Shown in pieces: positions 13,101 to 22,415 of a stretch of 64,000 nt of DNA (position 1 is the stretch's first letter; every line of letters begins with the position of its first letter). The stretch comes from Zonotrichia leucophrys gambelii (Eukaryota; Chordata; Aves; Passeriformes; Passerellidae). The translations under genes were made by a program, and so were the position numbers. The stretch lies in the NCBI RefSeq assembly GCF_028769735.1, contig NC_088173.1, positions 7,771,038 to 7,835,037 on the forward strand. Reading direction: 5' to 3'. The notes below the pieces were generated by a model. That model searched no databases. It was not told the origin of the DNA and saw only the letters and a list, made by a program, of their open reading frames with translations.

Positions 13101-14446
13101 TGGTTGATAGGGATATTTGCCAAGTGGTGTGGTGACTCATTTGATAGATGATGAAAGGTCTCCCATGTTTTCTCAGCACTCTGGAGATTGGGCTCTTAAT
13201 ATACTGTTACTTAGAATATCAAATACAATATATACATTAAATACTTTTTGCATAAGCATTTTAAAACATACCGTATAATTGGAGCAAAAATTAAAAAGAA
13301 TGCCTGAGACAGTATGTTGCATGTGTCAAGAAGGAAATAAAAGGACTAGGTTTAATGCAAAAGAGTAATTTATTTCTAAATTGCCATAATTTTCCCACTG
13401 GTATTTCATAAGGAAGAGATACATAGAGGAAGATATTTATTCTTGTGTTAAGTATTAGTAGTGAAAGAGTCATGAAGTTAGTGACAGATGTTGCCAGAAA
13501 GAGAATAATTCCCAGTAATGCCACATTTACTACTCCTAACATGCATAATGCAGATTATATTACTTTCTCATATACATCTGACAGTGGAGTGTAGTCACTT
13601 TTTATGTACCACTCAACCACTGCTTCCTGTCTAAGCAGGGGTTTGCCCAGACTTTTCCACATGATGGAACTTGCCTACAGTTAGCATTCATGTTCAGATT
13701 TTTCTCAGTTGACTTCAGCACAGAATCTTGTCCTAATTTCTTTTGTCTGCCTATAATCAGAAAATGTTTACCCTATTGGAATGTATTTAACTTTTTCTGA
13801 TTAACTCTACTTCTTTAGCAACACAATGGCATTGCTCTTAAATATTATTTAGCACTGATATTTTGAATAAGTACTCCATTTTACCTTTGCAAGTCTGTCT
13901 AGCATAATAGTCAGTTGTCAAAACTTTCATATTTAAATTTGGCCTGAAAAATTTTAAATTTTCATCATAATTTGCAAAAGCAAGATGTACAGTATTTATA
14001 ACACAGTTGACTGTTTTGATACAATGGGTGTTTAAATTGTATCTCCACTAAAATCAGGACTAAAAACTTAGGACTAAAAATTTAAGCAAATAAATGCAAC
14101 ACTCAGCTTTTTCATCTGGAGTTCAAATTATAGACTGCCTATAGCATGAGCAGAATCAATGTAATTAATTGTCTCCAATATACTCAAAGACCTTTAGCAG
14201 GAGAGGGTTCATAGAACCTGATGTACATTTAATAGAGTTGGGCCCTGTTTCTGAAATAAATTGCCTAGAACATTCAGAAGTAGAGTAGGATTGTATGATT
14301 TAATTGCATGGTTTAAATAATGTTGTAATAGTGTTGTTCTGTTGAATATTTTTTTTAGGTTTGGATCTTATAAAGATGGACATAATTATGTGCCTATTCA
14401 CCACTTTCATATGAGCACACCTAAATATTTTAAACGGACAAATTAA
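1047..14446 (+). CDS. CWH43: CWH43 (PGAP2-interacting protein), 3' nine coding exons, 5' part outside the window
   Basis: Coding segments: 1047-1172, 3206-3285, 4212-4317, 7059-7194, 8387-8536, 10817-10961, 11581-11642, 12695-12850, 14359-14446 (stop TAA). They total 1049 nt and stay in frame across all eight junctions, giving the last 348 residues of a protein that is about 700 residues in mammals. In fragment numbering, residues 1-41 end a hydrophobic segment and the GPKK loop. Residues 42-58 are a membrane span ([14 protein letters not shown]). From about 77 ([13 protein letters not shown]) to the end is the endonuclease/exonuclease/phosphatase-like domain, with the conserved-looking blocks [53 protein letters not shown] and [10 protein letters not shown]. 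In yeast, Cwh43 remodels GPI-anchor lipids to ceramide. The animal protein is a secretory-pathway membrane protein affecting GPI-anchored proteins. The N-terminal Frag1/DRAM-like membrane half lies upstream of base 1. Identity is very secure; the biochemical role in birds is inferred from the family. Confidence 0.96.
1173..3205 (+). other. CWH43: CWH43 intron with a GC-rich patch
   Basis: Mostly AT-rich intron. About 1478-1770 is clearly more GC-rich, with many CTG/CAG trinucleotides, and is open in several frames (up to 129 codons on plus, 114 on minus). None of those frames resembles a protein I know. The compositional step suggests an old inserted element, but no repeat family is recognisable. 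Confidence 0.6.
3206..3285 (+). CDS. CWH43: CWH43 coding exon (80 nt), last membrane span
   Basis: The acceptor is ttctatttcaag (AAG type) and the donor is GGG|gtgag. It encodes [20 protein letters not shown] followed by QKKLGQG, a strongly hydrophobic span with a basic flank. It is nearly identical to the mammalian segment at this place. It ends in phase 0. Confidence 0.95.
3286..4211 (+). other. CWH43: CWH43 intron
   Basis: AT-rich intron between two well-supported exons. Nothing further recognised. Confidence 0.85.
4212..4317 (+). CDS. CWH43: CWH43 coding exon (106 nt), start of the EEP-like domain
   Basis: It encodes [20 protein letters not shown] and then [15 protein letters not shown]. 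The donor is G|gtaact. The acceptor reads tattttttgag, an uncommon GAG trinucleotide; other nearby AGs give the wrong frame. The residue count between KLG and IWPF equals that of the human protein as I know it, which supports this boundary. Confidence 0.93.
4318..7058 (+). other. CWH43: CWH43 intron containing an antisense exon-like block
   Basis: A 2.7 kb intron. Positions 5785-6138 hold a 117-codon plus-strand frame of unknown meaning, with no similarity that I recognise. Positions 6230-6620 are more GC-rich and open on the minus strand; see the separate entry at 6272-6444. A short duplication (AATAGGTGGAAA-like units) lies near 5633-5672. Confidence 0.7.
6272..6444 (-). other. Candidate antisense exon (173 nt), unidentified
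   Basis: Read on the minus strand, a pyrimidine-rich stretch ending tttacatgcag (acceptor just right of 6444) is followed by 173 nt open in one frame. It then ends CAG|gtcagt (donor just left of 6272). The frame gives [20 protein letters not shown] and continues with [20 protein letters not shown] and [18 protein letters not shown], an amphipathic helix-like composition rich in Ala, Arg, Leu and Glu. The open frame extends beyond both splice sites (6243-6614). I do not recognise the protein. It may be an exon of an antisense transcript, a relic of a retrocopy, or chance; no partner exon was found. Confidence 0.25.
7059..7194 (+). CDS. CWH43: CWH43 coding exon (136 nt)
   Basis: The acceptor is catcctag and the donor is GG|gtgagt. 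It encodes [20 protein letters not shown], then [24 protein letters not shown]. The Glu of IIESD sits where EEP-fold enzymes keep a catalytic acidic residue. That assignment is by family analogy. Confidence 0.96.
7195..8386 (+). other. CWH43: CWH43 intron
   Basis: AT-rich intron. Short open frames at 7357-7542 and 7527-7709 show no recognisable protein. Nothing else seen. Confidence 0.85.
8387..8536 (+). CDS. CWH43: CWH43 coding exon (150 nt)
   Basis: The acceptor is cctcatgtag. The donor is GA|gtgtgt, a weaker GT site chosen because it restores the frame into the next exon and matches the mammalian residue count (GNEEEDLDR here). It encodes [20 protein letters not shown], then [20 protein letters not shown] and FVVAHFGNE. 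The His of AHFGN is a candidate catalytic residue by family analogy. Confidence 0.94.
8537..10816 (+). other. CWH43: CWH43 intron
   Basis: AT-rich intron with short A/T homopolymers (for example near 8945-8957 and 9287-9297). No gene or repeat family recognised. Confidence 0.85.
10817..10961 (+). CDS. CWH43: CWH43 coding exon (145 nt)
   Basis: The acceptor is tttctttcag and the donor is CAG|gtaata. It encodes [20 protein letters not shown], then [20 protein letters not shown] and LIKNGNVQ. The [12 protein letters not shown] block is highly conserved in the family. It ends in phase 0. Confidence 0.96.
10962..11580 (+). other. CWH43: CWH43 intron carrying a CR1 fragment
   Basis: A short intron, nearly half of which is the old CR1 3' fragment listed at 11100-11362. 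Confidence 0.8.
11100..11362 (+). mobile_element. CR1 LINE 3' fragment, sense orientation, diverged
   Basis: The sequence follows the 3' part of avian CR1 in order: acaagaggcaatggacag, then ttcatccttggggatattca, then cataaggccctgagcaacct, then gacctccagatagcctctaa, ending near the CR1 terminal gtgattctttt. It is 5'-truncated, as is typical of CR1. Divergence is high and the usual central gcactggaacaggttgcc block is degraded, so this is an old copy. No coding capacity remains. Confidence 0.8.
11581..11642 (+). CDS. CWH43: CWH43 coding exon (62 nt)
   Basis: The acceptor is cccctctag and the donor is AG|gtatgt. It encodes [20 protein letters not shown] and ends two bases into an Arg codon completed in the next exon. 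Confidence 0.96.
11643..12694 (+). other. CWH43: CWH43 intron
   Basis: AT-rich intron. Apart from the small duplication and palindrome at 11803-11860, nothing is recognised. Confidence 0.85.
11803..11860. repeat. Short tandem duplication enclosing a near-perfect palindrome
   Basis: A unit of about 30 bp beginning cacaagaac and containing tgaatataattcac occurs twice in tandem. In the first copy, 11809-11833 forms an inverted repeat with perfect 11-bp arms (AACTGGTGAAT / ATTCACCAGTT) around a 3-nt loop. It probably arose by local replication slippage. No function is evident. Confidence 0.75.
12695..12850 (+). CDS. CWH43: CWH43 coding exon (156 nt)
   Basis: The acceptor is tatttgacag and the donor is AG|gtcagt. 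It encodes [20 protein letters not shown], then [20 protein letters not shown] and [11 protein letters not shown]. The middle ([18 protein letters not shown]) is the least conserved part relative to mammals. The flanks [18 protein letters not shown] and IHFNPRFGSYK are strongly conserved. Confidence 0.96.
12851..14358 (+). other. CWH43: CWH43 last intron
   Basis: AT-rich intron between the last two coding exons. No gene or repeat family recognised. Confidence 0.85.
14359..14446 (+). CDS. CWH43: CWH43 terminal coding exon (88 nt)
   Basis: The acceptor is attttttttag. It encodes [20 protein letters not shown], then PKYFKRTN and stop TAA at 14444-14446. The tail KYFKRTN is a few residues longer than the human KYFL ending, so the extreme C terminus is not conserved. 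Confidence 0.95.
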
Positions 14447-15230
14447 AGCAAGAAAATAAGATTATTATTCAGACCAACAAGAAAGATTTGTTGCTTGAAA
14501 CTGAATTGACAGCCAAAAAGACTACACTGTTTAAGGCTGAGCAACTCCCATGCTGCACAACACTGTGAATGTCTATGTAATAGCTGGGGACTTCCTTCTT
14601 GAATGAGCTGCCATCACTGTGAGGGGGGGAAGATGCACACATTTTGATAAACTGGTTGGCCAGATACCTGCTTTGTATGCCACAGAGCAAGGGTGGGAAC
14701 TTGTTTTGGCTACAACTTCTTCAGCTTTTGTGAAGGTATCATGTATCATGACGTTTCAGAGTGCTATTGCTGCTACTGCAATAAAAAGATTGACCTAGGG
14801 CTTTTCAAAATAGGAATGGAACTAGTGTACTTTTTAATTGGGAATTATGCAGTAAGTATGTGTTTGAAGTGTGCACCTTTTTGACTCAAACAGTATTTAC
14901 ATCTGCTGCTATTCTACATTTTATTCTTCAATGAGTTTTACAACAATTTGCAGATAATTGATGTCCATAGTGCTGGAGAAAAAGAGGTGACTTTTATAGA
15001 CTTCATTTTATTAACTGGACATTAGACACTTCAATGCCTTTACAAAGGGAAGAGCAGAGTACCTCTGAGTAATGATGGTTATGAGACACCTGCATGAACA
15101 CACTGATGAAGAATTAAGAACAATCATGCTTAACATAACAAGGTTTCTGAGAAGGGAGAAAAGTTGGTGGTAACTTTTACTTAAAAATGAACTGTAATAA
15201 AGGGGCGGGGGGAAAGCTTTGTTTCTTTTC
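14447..15230 (+). other. CWH43: Probable CWH43 3' UTR
   Basis: Non-coding sequence directly after the stop codon. Candidate poly(A) signals are AATAAA at 14780-14785 and 15196-15201. The second is followed within about 30 bases by a T-rich stretch (tttgtttcttttc), the usual downstream-element arrangement, so I place the likely end near 15.22 kb. This is inference from signals only. Confidence 0.5.
15196..15201 (+). terminator. CWH43: Candidate poly(A) signal AATAAA, CWH43
   Basis: A canonical hexamer about 750 bases past the CWH43 stop, followed by a G-rich then T-rich stretch. It is the better of the two hexamers in this 3' flank. Confidence 0.5.
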
Positions 15231-18200
15231 TAGCACTACACTTCTGTAGCACTTGAATAGAGATGTTGCTTTTTTGACCTAGGCAGTGAATTCCCTGTCA
15301 TGCCATGCACATGTGACACAATGTAAAATGTTGTGTCTTCTCAGGGTCTCTTGGCAATGTATGTTATATTTAGCTCCTGATCCATCAGTATATGTGCAGA
15401 GCTTCCCTTTAACAATGAGGACATCTTCAATGCTGTCCAAAGGATGTTTCCTGCTTGTGAGAAGCATGTTAGATAATTTAAGTGACACATTCAGTTTGGA
15501 AACCACATTTTTGATGTTGAGATTTAATACTGTGTCTCTCTCCAGTCATATCTAACCATACCATAACTAAGAGGAATAGGATATGTTGCAGGAGAGAGGA
15601 TGGATTTTTTCTCTCTCTCTAATTCTTTACCATATACTTTTAAGAAGAGCTTGAGCATACTCAATTTGATTGTTTCTCTATGTAAGCAAATACAGGATGG
15701 GTTTTTACCCATGGTTTCTTGTTCTATGGAGGCAGGTAATTGCTGCCAGCACCACACTTGTTGCTCTGTTCTGATCATCTATCATTTTGCTCCCTTGTTT
15801 TTAGAGCTGTTTCTGAGAGAGAAACTGGTCACTGGCCTTTGTGGACAGAGGATATCTGAAAGCCATTTAAAAGTCTCAGTGGTTATGTATTCATCATCTC
15901 TGATGTAACTGACAATTAACCAGACATTGTTGAACTAATTTCTTACCTATGGGTGCTTTGTGTGTCTTTACAAGCCCTCTGAACTTGCTCTTTGTGTGAC
16001 TCCCCAGCGAGACAGGATACATGATGTTGTGGAGAGATACAAATTACTTTCTTGCACTTTTAGCAGTTTTCTTCTGCAAATACCAGTAGCCCTTGTCTCT
16101 TCTTTCTCCCAGCTTGCAGAAGCAGCTGGCACTGGCACCAACACTGCACAGTGCTCTGAGTATCCTCATTTATTTTCAGCATGCTCTCATGCTAGCTGTG
16201 ATGCATGTCCAGCCACAGGTTTGCCTTTTCATAGTCTGTAGAACACTTAACATTATCTTGCCACATTATTTAACATTCTCCACAGGCTGTCTCTGCAAAT
16301 ACCTTGTAATGTGAGCAGATTATTAATGTGAAACGCAAGAGACAATACATGTAAGTACAAAAAGCTTGAAAACTCCTAATTTTTTAACAATTAAAAAATA
16401 GGATGAGGATATTTTTCAAGAAGCCAGACAGCATAACATGACTTACATAACAGATCAGATTATGAATCATATCTGTATGCAATCTTCAAAGTCTCTGAGC
16501 ATACTTTGATGGATTTTTTACAGGATTTAGACATGCTCACCCTATTAGGAAGGTTTATGTTGACAGTGAAAAAAATCTTCAATTTGAGTATTCTTTTCTT
16601 CTAAGTAGCTTGTGTAGTTTAATGTATGTAATTAGTAGCTAATATTTATTGACATTTGCATTATTTTATCAAAATTATTAAGAAAAAACATGACTACAAA
16701 CAGTTTGTATACTTCTTCTACACCTGTGGTTAGAATTGGGAAGCTAAAACTAAACTTTATTTGTCCTTACATCCACACACTGATCTAATCCCTTGATATT
16801 TAAGTGGTTTAGGAAAATGTGCATTATATATCTAAGTCACAATCATTGTTTCAAACTATGACAGAAATGTGCTAGAACAGGTCCTGCTGCAGGGGTGTGT
16901 GACTAATCTTTTAGTTTTCTAATCATACTTTCTTCATCTCAGCTTTCATAAGAAAGTATGTTATGAAAGAAGAAGTTTGTGGATATCTTTATGCATTCAG
17001 AGATGGCATGTAAAGAAAATAACGTATTAAATAAGCAGTATTTACTAAAGGTTTGAACTTTTGCTTGTGCTAAAAGGTCTAGATTACATATATCTGACTT
17101 CTAAATAATATGTATTCTGTGGTACTCCAAATCCCATCCTCTGAAATTCTGTGCAGGTCTTTTGAAGTTTGTAGGAATGTGCAGGAAGAGGCAGCAGTAT
17201 ATCAGGGGCCTATCAGTGTGTACCTTGCAATCAAAAAGAACTCCAGGTAACATATATCAGAGCAACTTCTGACAGTACTGAGAGCAGGCTGGAGACTCCA
17301 GTCTCCCTTACATATATTTTCCTGCCTTGACTCAGGCACAGTGACTCTGGTGTTGCTACAGAGCACTCCAGAACCTGGGAGCTGCAGTTCAAACCTCTTG
17401 GGCTAAGAAAAACCCAAAACTGTTATTTCCCATTTTCAAAAACAGTATTGCAGCTACAAGCTGAGCAAAAGTTGGACACACCCTTTGGTTTTGAACCAGA
17501 CTTAATGTTATTAAAACAAGTTGTTGCAGATTAAATGTACAGGTAACCAGTTCCCACCTGTCTCACTGGAACAGAGCTCTGAGAATGTTCATGGTCCTCT
17601 GCTGCTAGTGAGGGAGCTTTGTGGCCCCAGAAAGGGGTGCTGGCTCTTTTGATGCACTCCCAGGGCTCAGGAAGACATTCTTAGATGCTCTCAAGCTTGG
17701 CTGCTTAGAGTTGCCTCCTGATGAATGAAGAGAATGTAAAATTGAAAACTGAAGCTGAAAAAATCCTATAACTGGAATGTAAGAATTTAGGTATCAACAG
17801 CCCTGCAACATGATTTCTCTCATGTATGTAAAATGACATTGGTTTGCAGGATGTTACAGAGGGACCTTTGGGTCAAAGCAATGTACTTGTGGAGCAAGTG
17901 TTAGAGAACAGACCTTGTCACTTCAACAGGGAACACAGTCTGGGTCCATGGACAAGGAGATTAAAATGAGCTGAACTGTTTTATGAGTAGTGGTTTGAAG
18001 CAGTTCATATAATCTGCAGCTCTACTTTCTGCCACTTGAGGTCCTCTTTTGTCCCTAATTGGTACAGTTTGCTGACACCAAGCAGGAATAACTCACAGGT
18101 GTTAGGTTTTTTCATTGCAACTCTGAGGGTGAAAAATCTTTTCAGAAGCATTACACAAATATGAGTTGATTTGGGTATCAGTTAACTCTTCATATCTGCA

Positions 18201-19102
18201 AATGATTTAGAACTGTTATTGCTGGGCTTCTTGTAGGCACTTTGTTTATTTTCTTACAATACCCTGCACTGTGCTTTGTTACTGCTTTATCTGCTTTCTT
18301 AATGTTCAGCAAATTCCTCTTTGTAATGTTTTTCATTTCAATACAATTCTCTTTCCCCTCTGACTTGTAAAACACATCACGGCATGTGATTCTGGTGCCT
18401 AAAATTAACTTTCAAGCTTGTTTCTAAGCAAAGCAAGATGAATTAAAGTATTCAAGAGATAAAATGGCTTTAGCAATCTGGAGTCTGATATCCTTTGGAT
18501 ACAGAGTTTCCTTTTGGAAATTCTTTCTCAGACACATCTGCACTGTTTCTGATAGTGAAGAAGATATAACTAAGTAAATGGCTCCTCTTTCTCTTGTTAT
18601 CCAGTATTTTTCACAGTCTACAATTGTTTTTTTTTTTTTTTAACATGGTTGTTATTTTAGCTATCAGTTAAAAAAGCAGTGCAAACATAAAAAAAGCAAA
18701 CAATGGCAGTCTTTTTCAGGAAAAAAGAAAAGAAGTCTGCATTTCCAAGGTTGATCTAACAGTGTGCAAACTGGCAAATGCATTTACTGCCACTCTTCAC
18801 TTCCATGGTTTGTTACTCCTCTCCCGTGCATTGATGGGAGCACTTGCACATATGTGTAGTAAGCCAGATCTGGATATTCAGCTGGCTGGGAAAACAAACA
18901 AATAAAGAAAACTTAAGCAAGTGTTGAAAGGTTTGTTTCGTTATGGGATTTTTTGCTTTTTGGGAGCATTGAGGACAGTCTTGCTCTTTGACCTACCTTG
19001 CTATTTAGCTGTCCAGGTGATTGCACTGGCACAAAATAAAGGATGCCAGGAGGGTTAGTATCAAGACACTAATGCTGGAACTGCTTAAGCTGTCTCAGTC
19101 CA
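15231..19102. other. Intergenic spacer between CWH43 and DCUN1D4 (left part)
   Basis: No conserved coding sequence, RNA gene or repeat recognised. Overlapping open frames around 15279-15908 and 15960-16314 (up to 102 codons) are unlike any protein I know. An inverted repeat with 11-bp arms lies at 16924-16960. A poly-T run lies near 18627-18641. Positions 17150-17700 are somewhat GC-richer and may be a decayed repeat. Confidence 0.6.
16924..16960. repeat. Perfect 11-bp inverted repeat, 15-nt loop
   Basis: CATACTTTCTT at 16924-16934 and its exact complement AAGAAAGTATG at 16950-16960 could form a hairpin. The stem is short for a microRNA precursor. No mature-like duplex beyond the arms is visible. 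Confidence 0.6.
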
Positions 19103-20061
19103 TGTGGTGGTTCCACCCTGGCTAGATTCCAGATGCCCACCAAAGCCACTCTGTCACTCCCCTGTGCAACTGGACAGGGAGAGAAAATACAATTAAAGAC
19201 TTGGAGGCTGAGATAAGAACAGGGAGAGATCACTCACCAGTTAGTGTCATGGGCAAAACAGACAAAATTAATTGAATTTATTGCCACTCAAAATCAGAGC
19301 AGGACAATGAGAAGTAAAAGAAATCTTAGGAGCACCTTTCCCCCACCCTCCCTTCTTTCTAGGCTTAACTTTATTCCCGGTTTTCTACTCCTCCCACACA
19401 GCGGCTCAGGGAGATGGGGAATGGGGGTTATGGTCAGTTCATCATGTGCTGTTTCTGCTGCTGCTTCCTGCTCAGGGAGAAGAGTCCTTCAGCTGCTCCA
19501 GTGTGTGTCCCTCCCACGGGAGAGGGACAGGCCTACACAAACCACTCCAAGCTGAGCTTGGAGTGCAGTCCTTGGGGAACAGGCTGCTCCAGCATGGGTC
19601 TCCCACAGGCTCACATGTCCTGTCAGGACCCTGCTCCAGTGTGGGCTTCCCACACCTTTCTTTTGGGCATCTCCTGCTGCAGAGTAGGGTCTCCAGGTGC
19701 TGTGTAGGTGGATTGCTGAACCCTGTGGAGCTCCATGGGCTCCACCACAGCCTGCAGGGGAATGTCAGCTCTGCCACCTGGAGCACCTCCTTCCCCTCCC
19801 TTACTGACCATACTGGCTGCAGAGCTCTTTCTCTCACATGTTCTCACTCCCCTCTTCTCTGGCCACCATTACATCTGCACGTTAACTTTTTTTCCCCTTT
19901 TAAATATGTTACCACAGAGGCATTACCCCAGCACTGATTTGTCTGTCTTGGAGCTGTCTGCCCTTGGCTCTGTCAGACATAGGAGAAGTTTCTAGCAGCT
20001 TCTCACAGAAGCACTCCTGAAATCCTTCTGCTATCAGAACCTTGGCAAGCGACCCAGCACA
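19103..20061 (-). mobile_element. Solo ERV-type LTR (probable), minus orientation
   Basis: The block starts TGTGGTGGTTCCACC and ends near CCCAGCACA, so it is bounded by TG...CA-type termini on both strands. Composition steps up sharply inside it. It resembles an LTR common in bird genomes that begins with the same words (tgtggtggttccaccctggc, then caccaaagcc, then gggagagatcactcacca). Read on the minus strand it has a TTTAAA box near 19898-19903 and AATAAA at 19277-19282, in promoter-then-poly(A) order. Inside are about three diverged copies of a unit near 30 bp (ctgctccagYgtggg...tcccac, around 19495, 19585 and 19628). No gag, pol or env sequence flanks it, and I could not see a clear target-site duplication. 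The family name is not assigned. Confidence 0.6.
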
Positions 20062-20910
20062 ACGATGGATCAGCCATGACCTGTTTATCTGCTCTATGTG
20101 AAGTGAAGCATTTCTGCATTTTATAAACTCAGGCTTTAGAAAGGAAACACAGGCCTGATTTTGTAGCATCTGTTGGCTTGGAGACCTCCATAGTGGTCTA
20201 CAGCTAGTGGTAAAAAGGGGATTATTTATAACTTACTGAGGTGCATGTTTTAATGGGCCTTGTTCTCATGGGACAGGCTTCTTCTGGCTCATGCATGAAT
20301 CCCCTGTTTAGCAGGCAGAAGCTAAGAAAACAGTTTATGTTTCCCTCTGGATTTCTTTGCAGATCTCATTTTTAAGGGTCAGGGATTATACTTGTGCATT
20401 CAAAAATATATGGAAGTTTTGCCTGTCAAACCTATTTTCTTTACAATCTAGAATGAAAGTAGTTACAGAAGCTACAGTCTAAGGAAATATTTTTAAGGCC
20501 AAGTAGTATCTTTCATTTTAGACTAATATAAATGGGGGGAAAGTACAAACCTTTCTGTCTTCAGATACAACCAAAAAGGGTTTTTCTCTGCCACCTTTCT
20601 TTACATCTGTATCAATTTACAGCTTTGTAAGGGATGGAAGAAATTTTCTTTTTTAATATGTTTTTATTGTGAACTAGCAGCCTGCATGCTTTTTATGGTC
20701 AAGTGAACAAACAGACACCCCTAAAGGAATTGTTCCTCTTAAACCAGAATTAGATCAGATGAACTGCTACTCAGTGGTGCCCCTATTGGGTATAAGAACT
20801 TGGGATGACACATACTAATGTGAATGTCTGGCATGTGGGATGTTATAGAACTACCAAAGAAGTGAAACCTAGCTTGCATTGCTTTATAATTATATTTTTT
20901 TGCAGAGGTT
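20062..20910. other. Intergenic spacer
   Basis: AT-rich sequence between the LTR and the SINE-like element. No gene or repeat recognised. Confidence 0.7.
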
Positions 20911-21036
20911 TCACAGAATCACAGAATATTCTGAATCGGGACTCACAAGGATCACAGAGTCCAGGTCTCAAGTAAATAGTTCATATGGGGACTGAACTCC
21001 AACCTTAGTGTTATTAACACCAACCAACTGAGCTCA
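20911..21036 (-). mobile_element. tRNA-Ile-derived, CR1-tailed SINE (TguSINE1-like)
   Basis: On the minus strand the element starts with GAGCTCAGTTGGTT (tRNA A-box region). It continues GGTGTTAATAACACTAAGGTTGGAGTTCAGTCCCC, the anticodon-arm and B-box part of a tRNA-Ile, with about 11 bases missing between the two blocks. It ends with the avian CR1 tail (attctgtgattctgtga). This head-plus-tail structure is that of the songbird SINE TguSINE1, which borrows CR1 machinery. Diverged and non-coding. It is one of the stronger pointers to a passerine bird. Confidence 0.7.
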
Positions 21037-21476
21037 AGAAAAGATGGTGAAAGTAGGAAAATATCCTGAGACACAGGCAGGAAGTTCTATAGAAGTAATT
21101 TCAACAAGTTAGTGACTAAGTGAGAATTTCAAATAATGTGAGCTTTCATTGCTCTGACATGGGTTTTAGTGCCTGACTTTTGAAAAGTGGATTCATTTTA
21201 TTGTGAATCAATCTTCTCTGTGAAACAGGCAGTGGAAAACAAGCAAAATAAAATCATCTCCACTTGCACATTCTGACTCACTGAGTAAGGCAAAGCTTAC
21301 AAAAAACCCCAAAGAAACACAAACAGACCTGTGATCAGTTAATTCAGGACTGTATGTTAGTGCATTACTCCAGAGGGACAATTACCTTAAATCTGGCACT
21401 ACTTCAGTTTCGTAGTCCTTGACTTTGTTTTAACTTAACCTTTTAGCGGGAGGGTTTTTTCACTACTCAGTTTTTT
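21037..21476. other. Intergenic sequence upstream of the CpG island
   Basis: AT-rich, with no recognised feature. Composition changes abruptly to CpG-rich at about 21480. Confidence 0.7.
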
Positions 21477-22039
21477 CTAATCCTGCACATACGCTGCTCT
21501 AGCAGTCTCTGCACCAGTGTTCCAGCAGCGGGAGGCGCCGGGGCCGGATTCACCCGCACCGCCCCGGGATGCTGCGCTCGCAGGCCGAGCAGCAATGACC
21601 GGCAGCGAGCCTTCCTCCCGGGCTCGGCGATGGCGACCTGTCCTGCGAGGGCAGGGGAAGGAGGGAGGGAGGCTCCATGCAGTACATTTCCAGGATGGAG
21701 AACAATACCGAGGGCAGGAGCCGCTGCCACCGTCCCGCACGGAGCAGCCCTGGTGGCCCCAGGTATGCCCACAGCCCATCCTGCCGCTGCTGTAACATTG
21801 ACCTGACACTTGTGTGCGTTCGGCTTGCGTTGGCAGCTTGCCATTTTTCTCCCTTGGAAGAGGGGGATAGAAGAAATAAGGAAATCGTTCCAGGCTGGCC
21901 GGTGATTTGGCAGCACCGCGCGGGGATCACTGAGCAGAGGGGAAGTGCCGCAGTCCAGCACCCCCGACCCGGGCACGCCCCGCCCGCGGCTCTGGAGGGC
22001 GGGGCAGGCCCACAGGCCACGCCCTCTTCTCTAGCTCAG

Positions 22040-22363
22040 CCAATCGCATCAGTGCATGGGCGCGGCCCTTGGTCCCTATAGCCAATCAGCGCCGCGGGTG
22101 ACACAAAGTGGTGCTCTTTGCACGCGCTTTAAAGGCCGGGAAAAACTGGCAGCGCCGGAGCCCAGTCAGAGCGGGGAAGGGCGTGGTCAGCTCGGCCTTC
22201 TGCCCAATGGAAGGCCGGGGCGGAGGTGCAGGGCAGGCGGGGGTAGAGTGGCAGCAGTCTCACCCAGTAAGAGAACGAGGCTCGCCGCGTCCCCCGGCAG
22301 CGCGGGCCAATGGGCGCGGGCGGTGGGCGGGACAGGGGTGTCCGTGCCCAGGCTCTGGATTGG
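22040..22363 (+). promoter_or_regulatory. DCUN1D4: Cluster of five CCAAT boxes
   Basis: CCAAT occurs at 22040-22044, 22082-22086, 22204-22208 and 22307-22311, and as ATTGG at 22359-22363, all within 380 bases upstream of the DCUN1D4 start codon. The one at 22082 sits in GCCAATCAGCG, a strong NF-Y context. Binding is inferred. Confidence 0.65.
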
Positions 22364-22415
22364 GAGCAGGGCAGGAGCCGGGCCGGGCCGGCAGCGTGTG
22401 CAGCGCTGCACGAAA

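Noticed and set aside
16924..16960. Hairpin considered as a microRNA precursor
   Set aside because: The stem is only 11 bp, with no extended pairing outside the arms; microRNA precursors need roughly 22 paired positions or more.
19244..20169. Open frames up to 163 codons on both strands
   Set aside because: They fall inside or at the edge of the LTR. The peptides show no gag, protease, polymerase or envelope motif.
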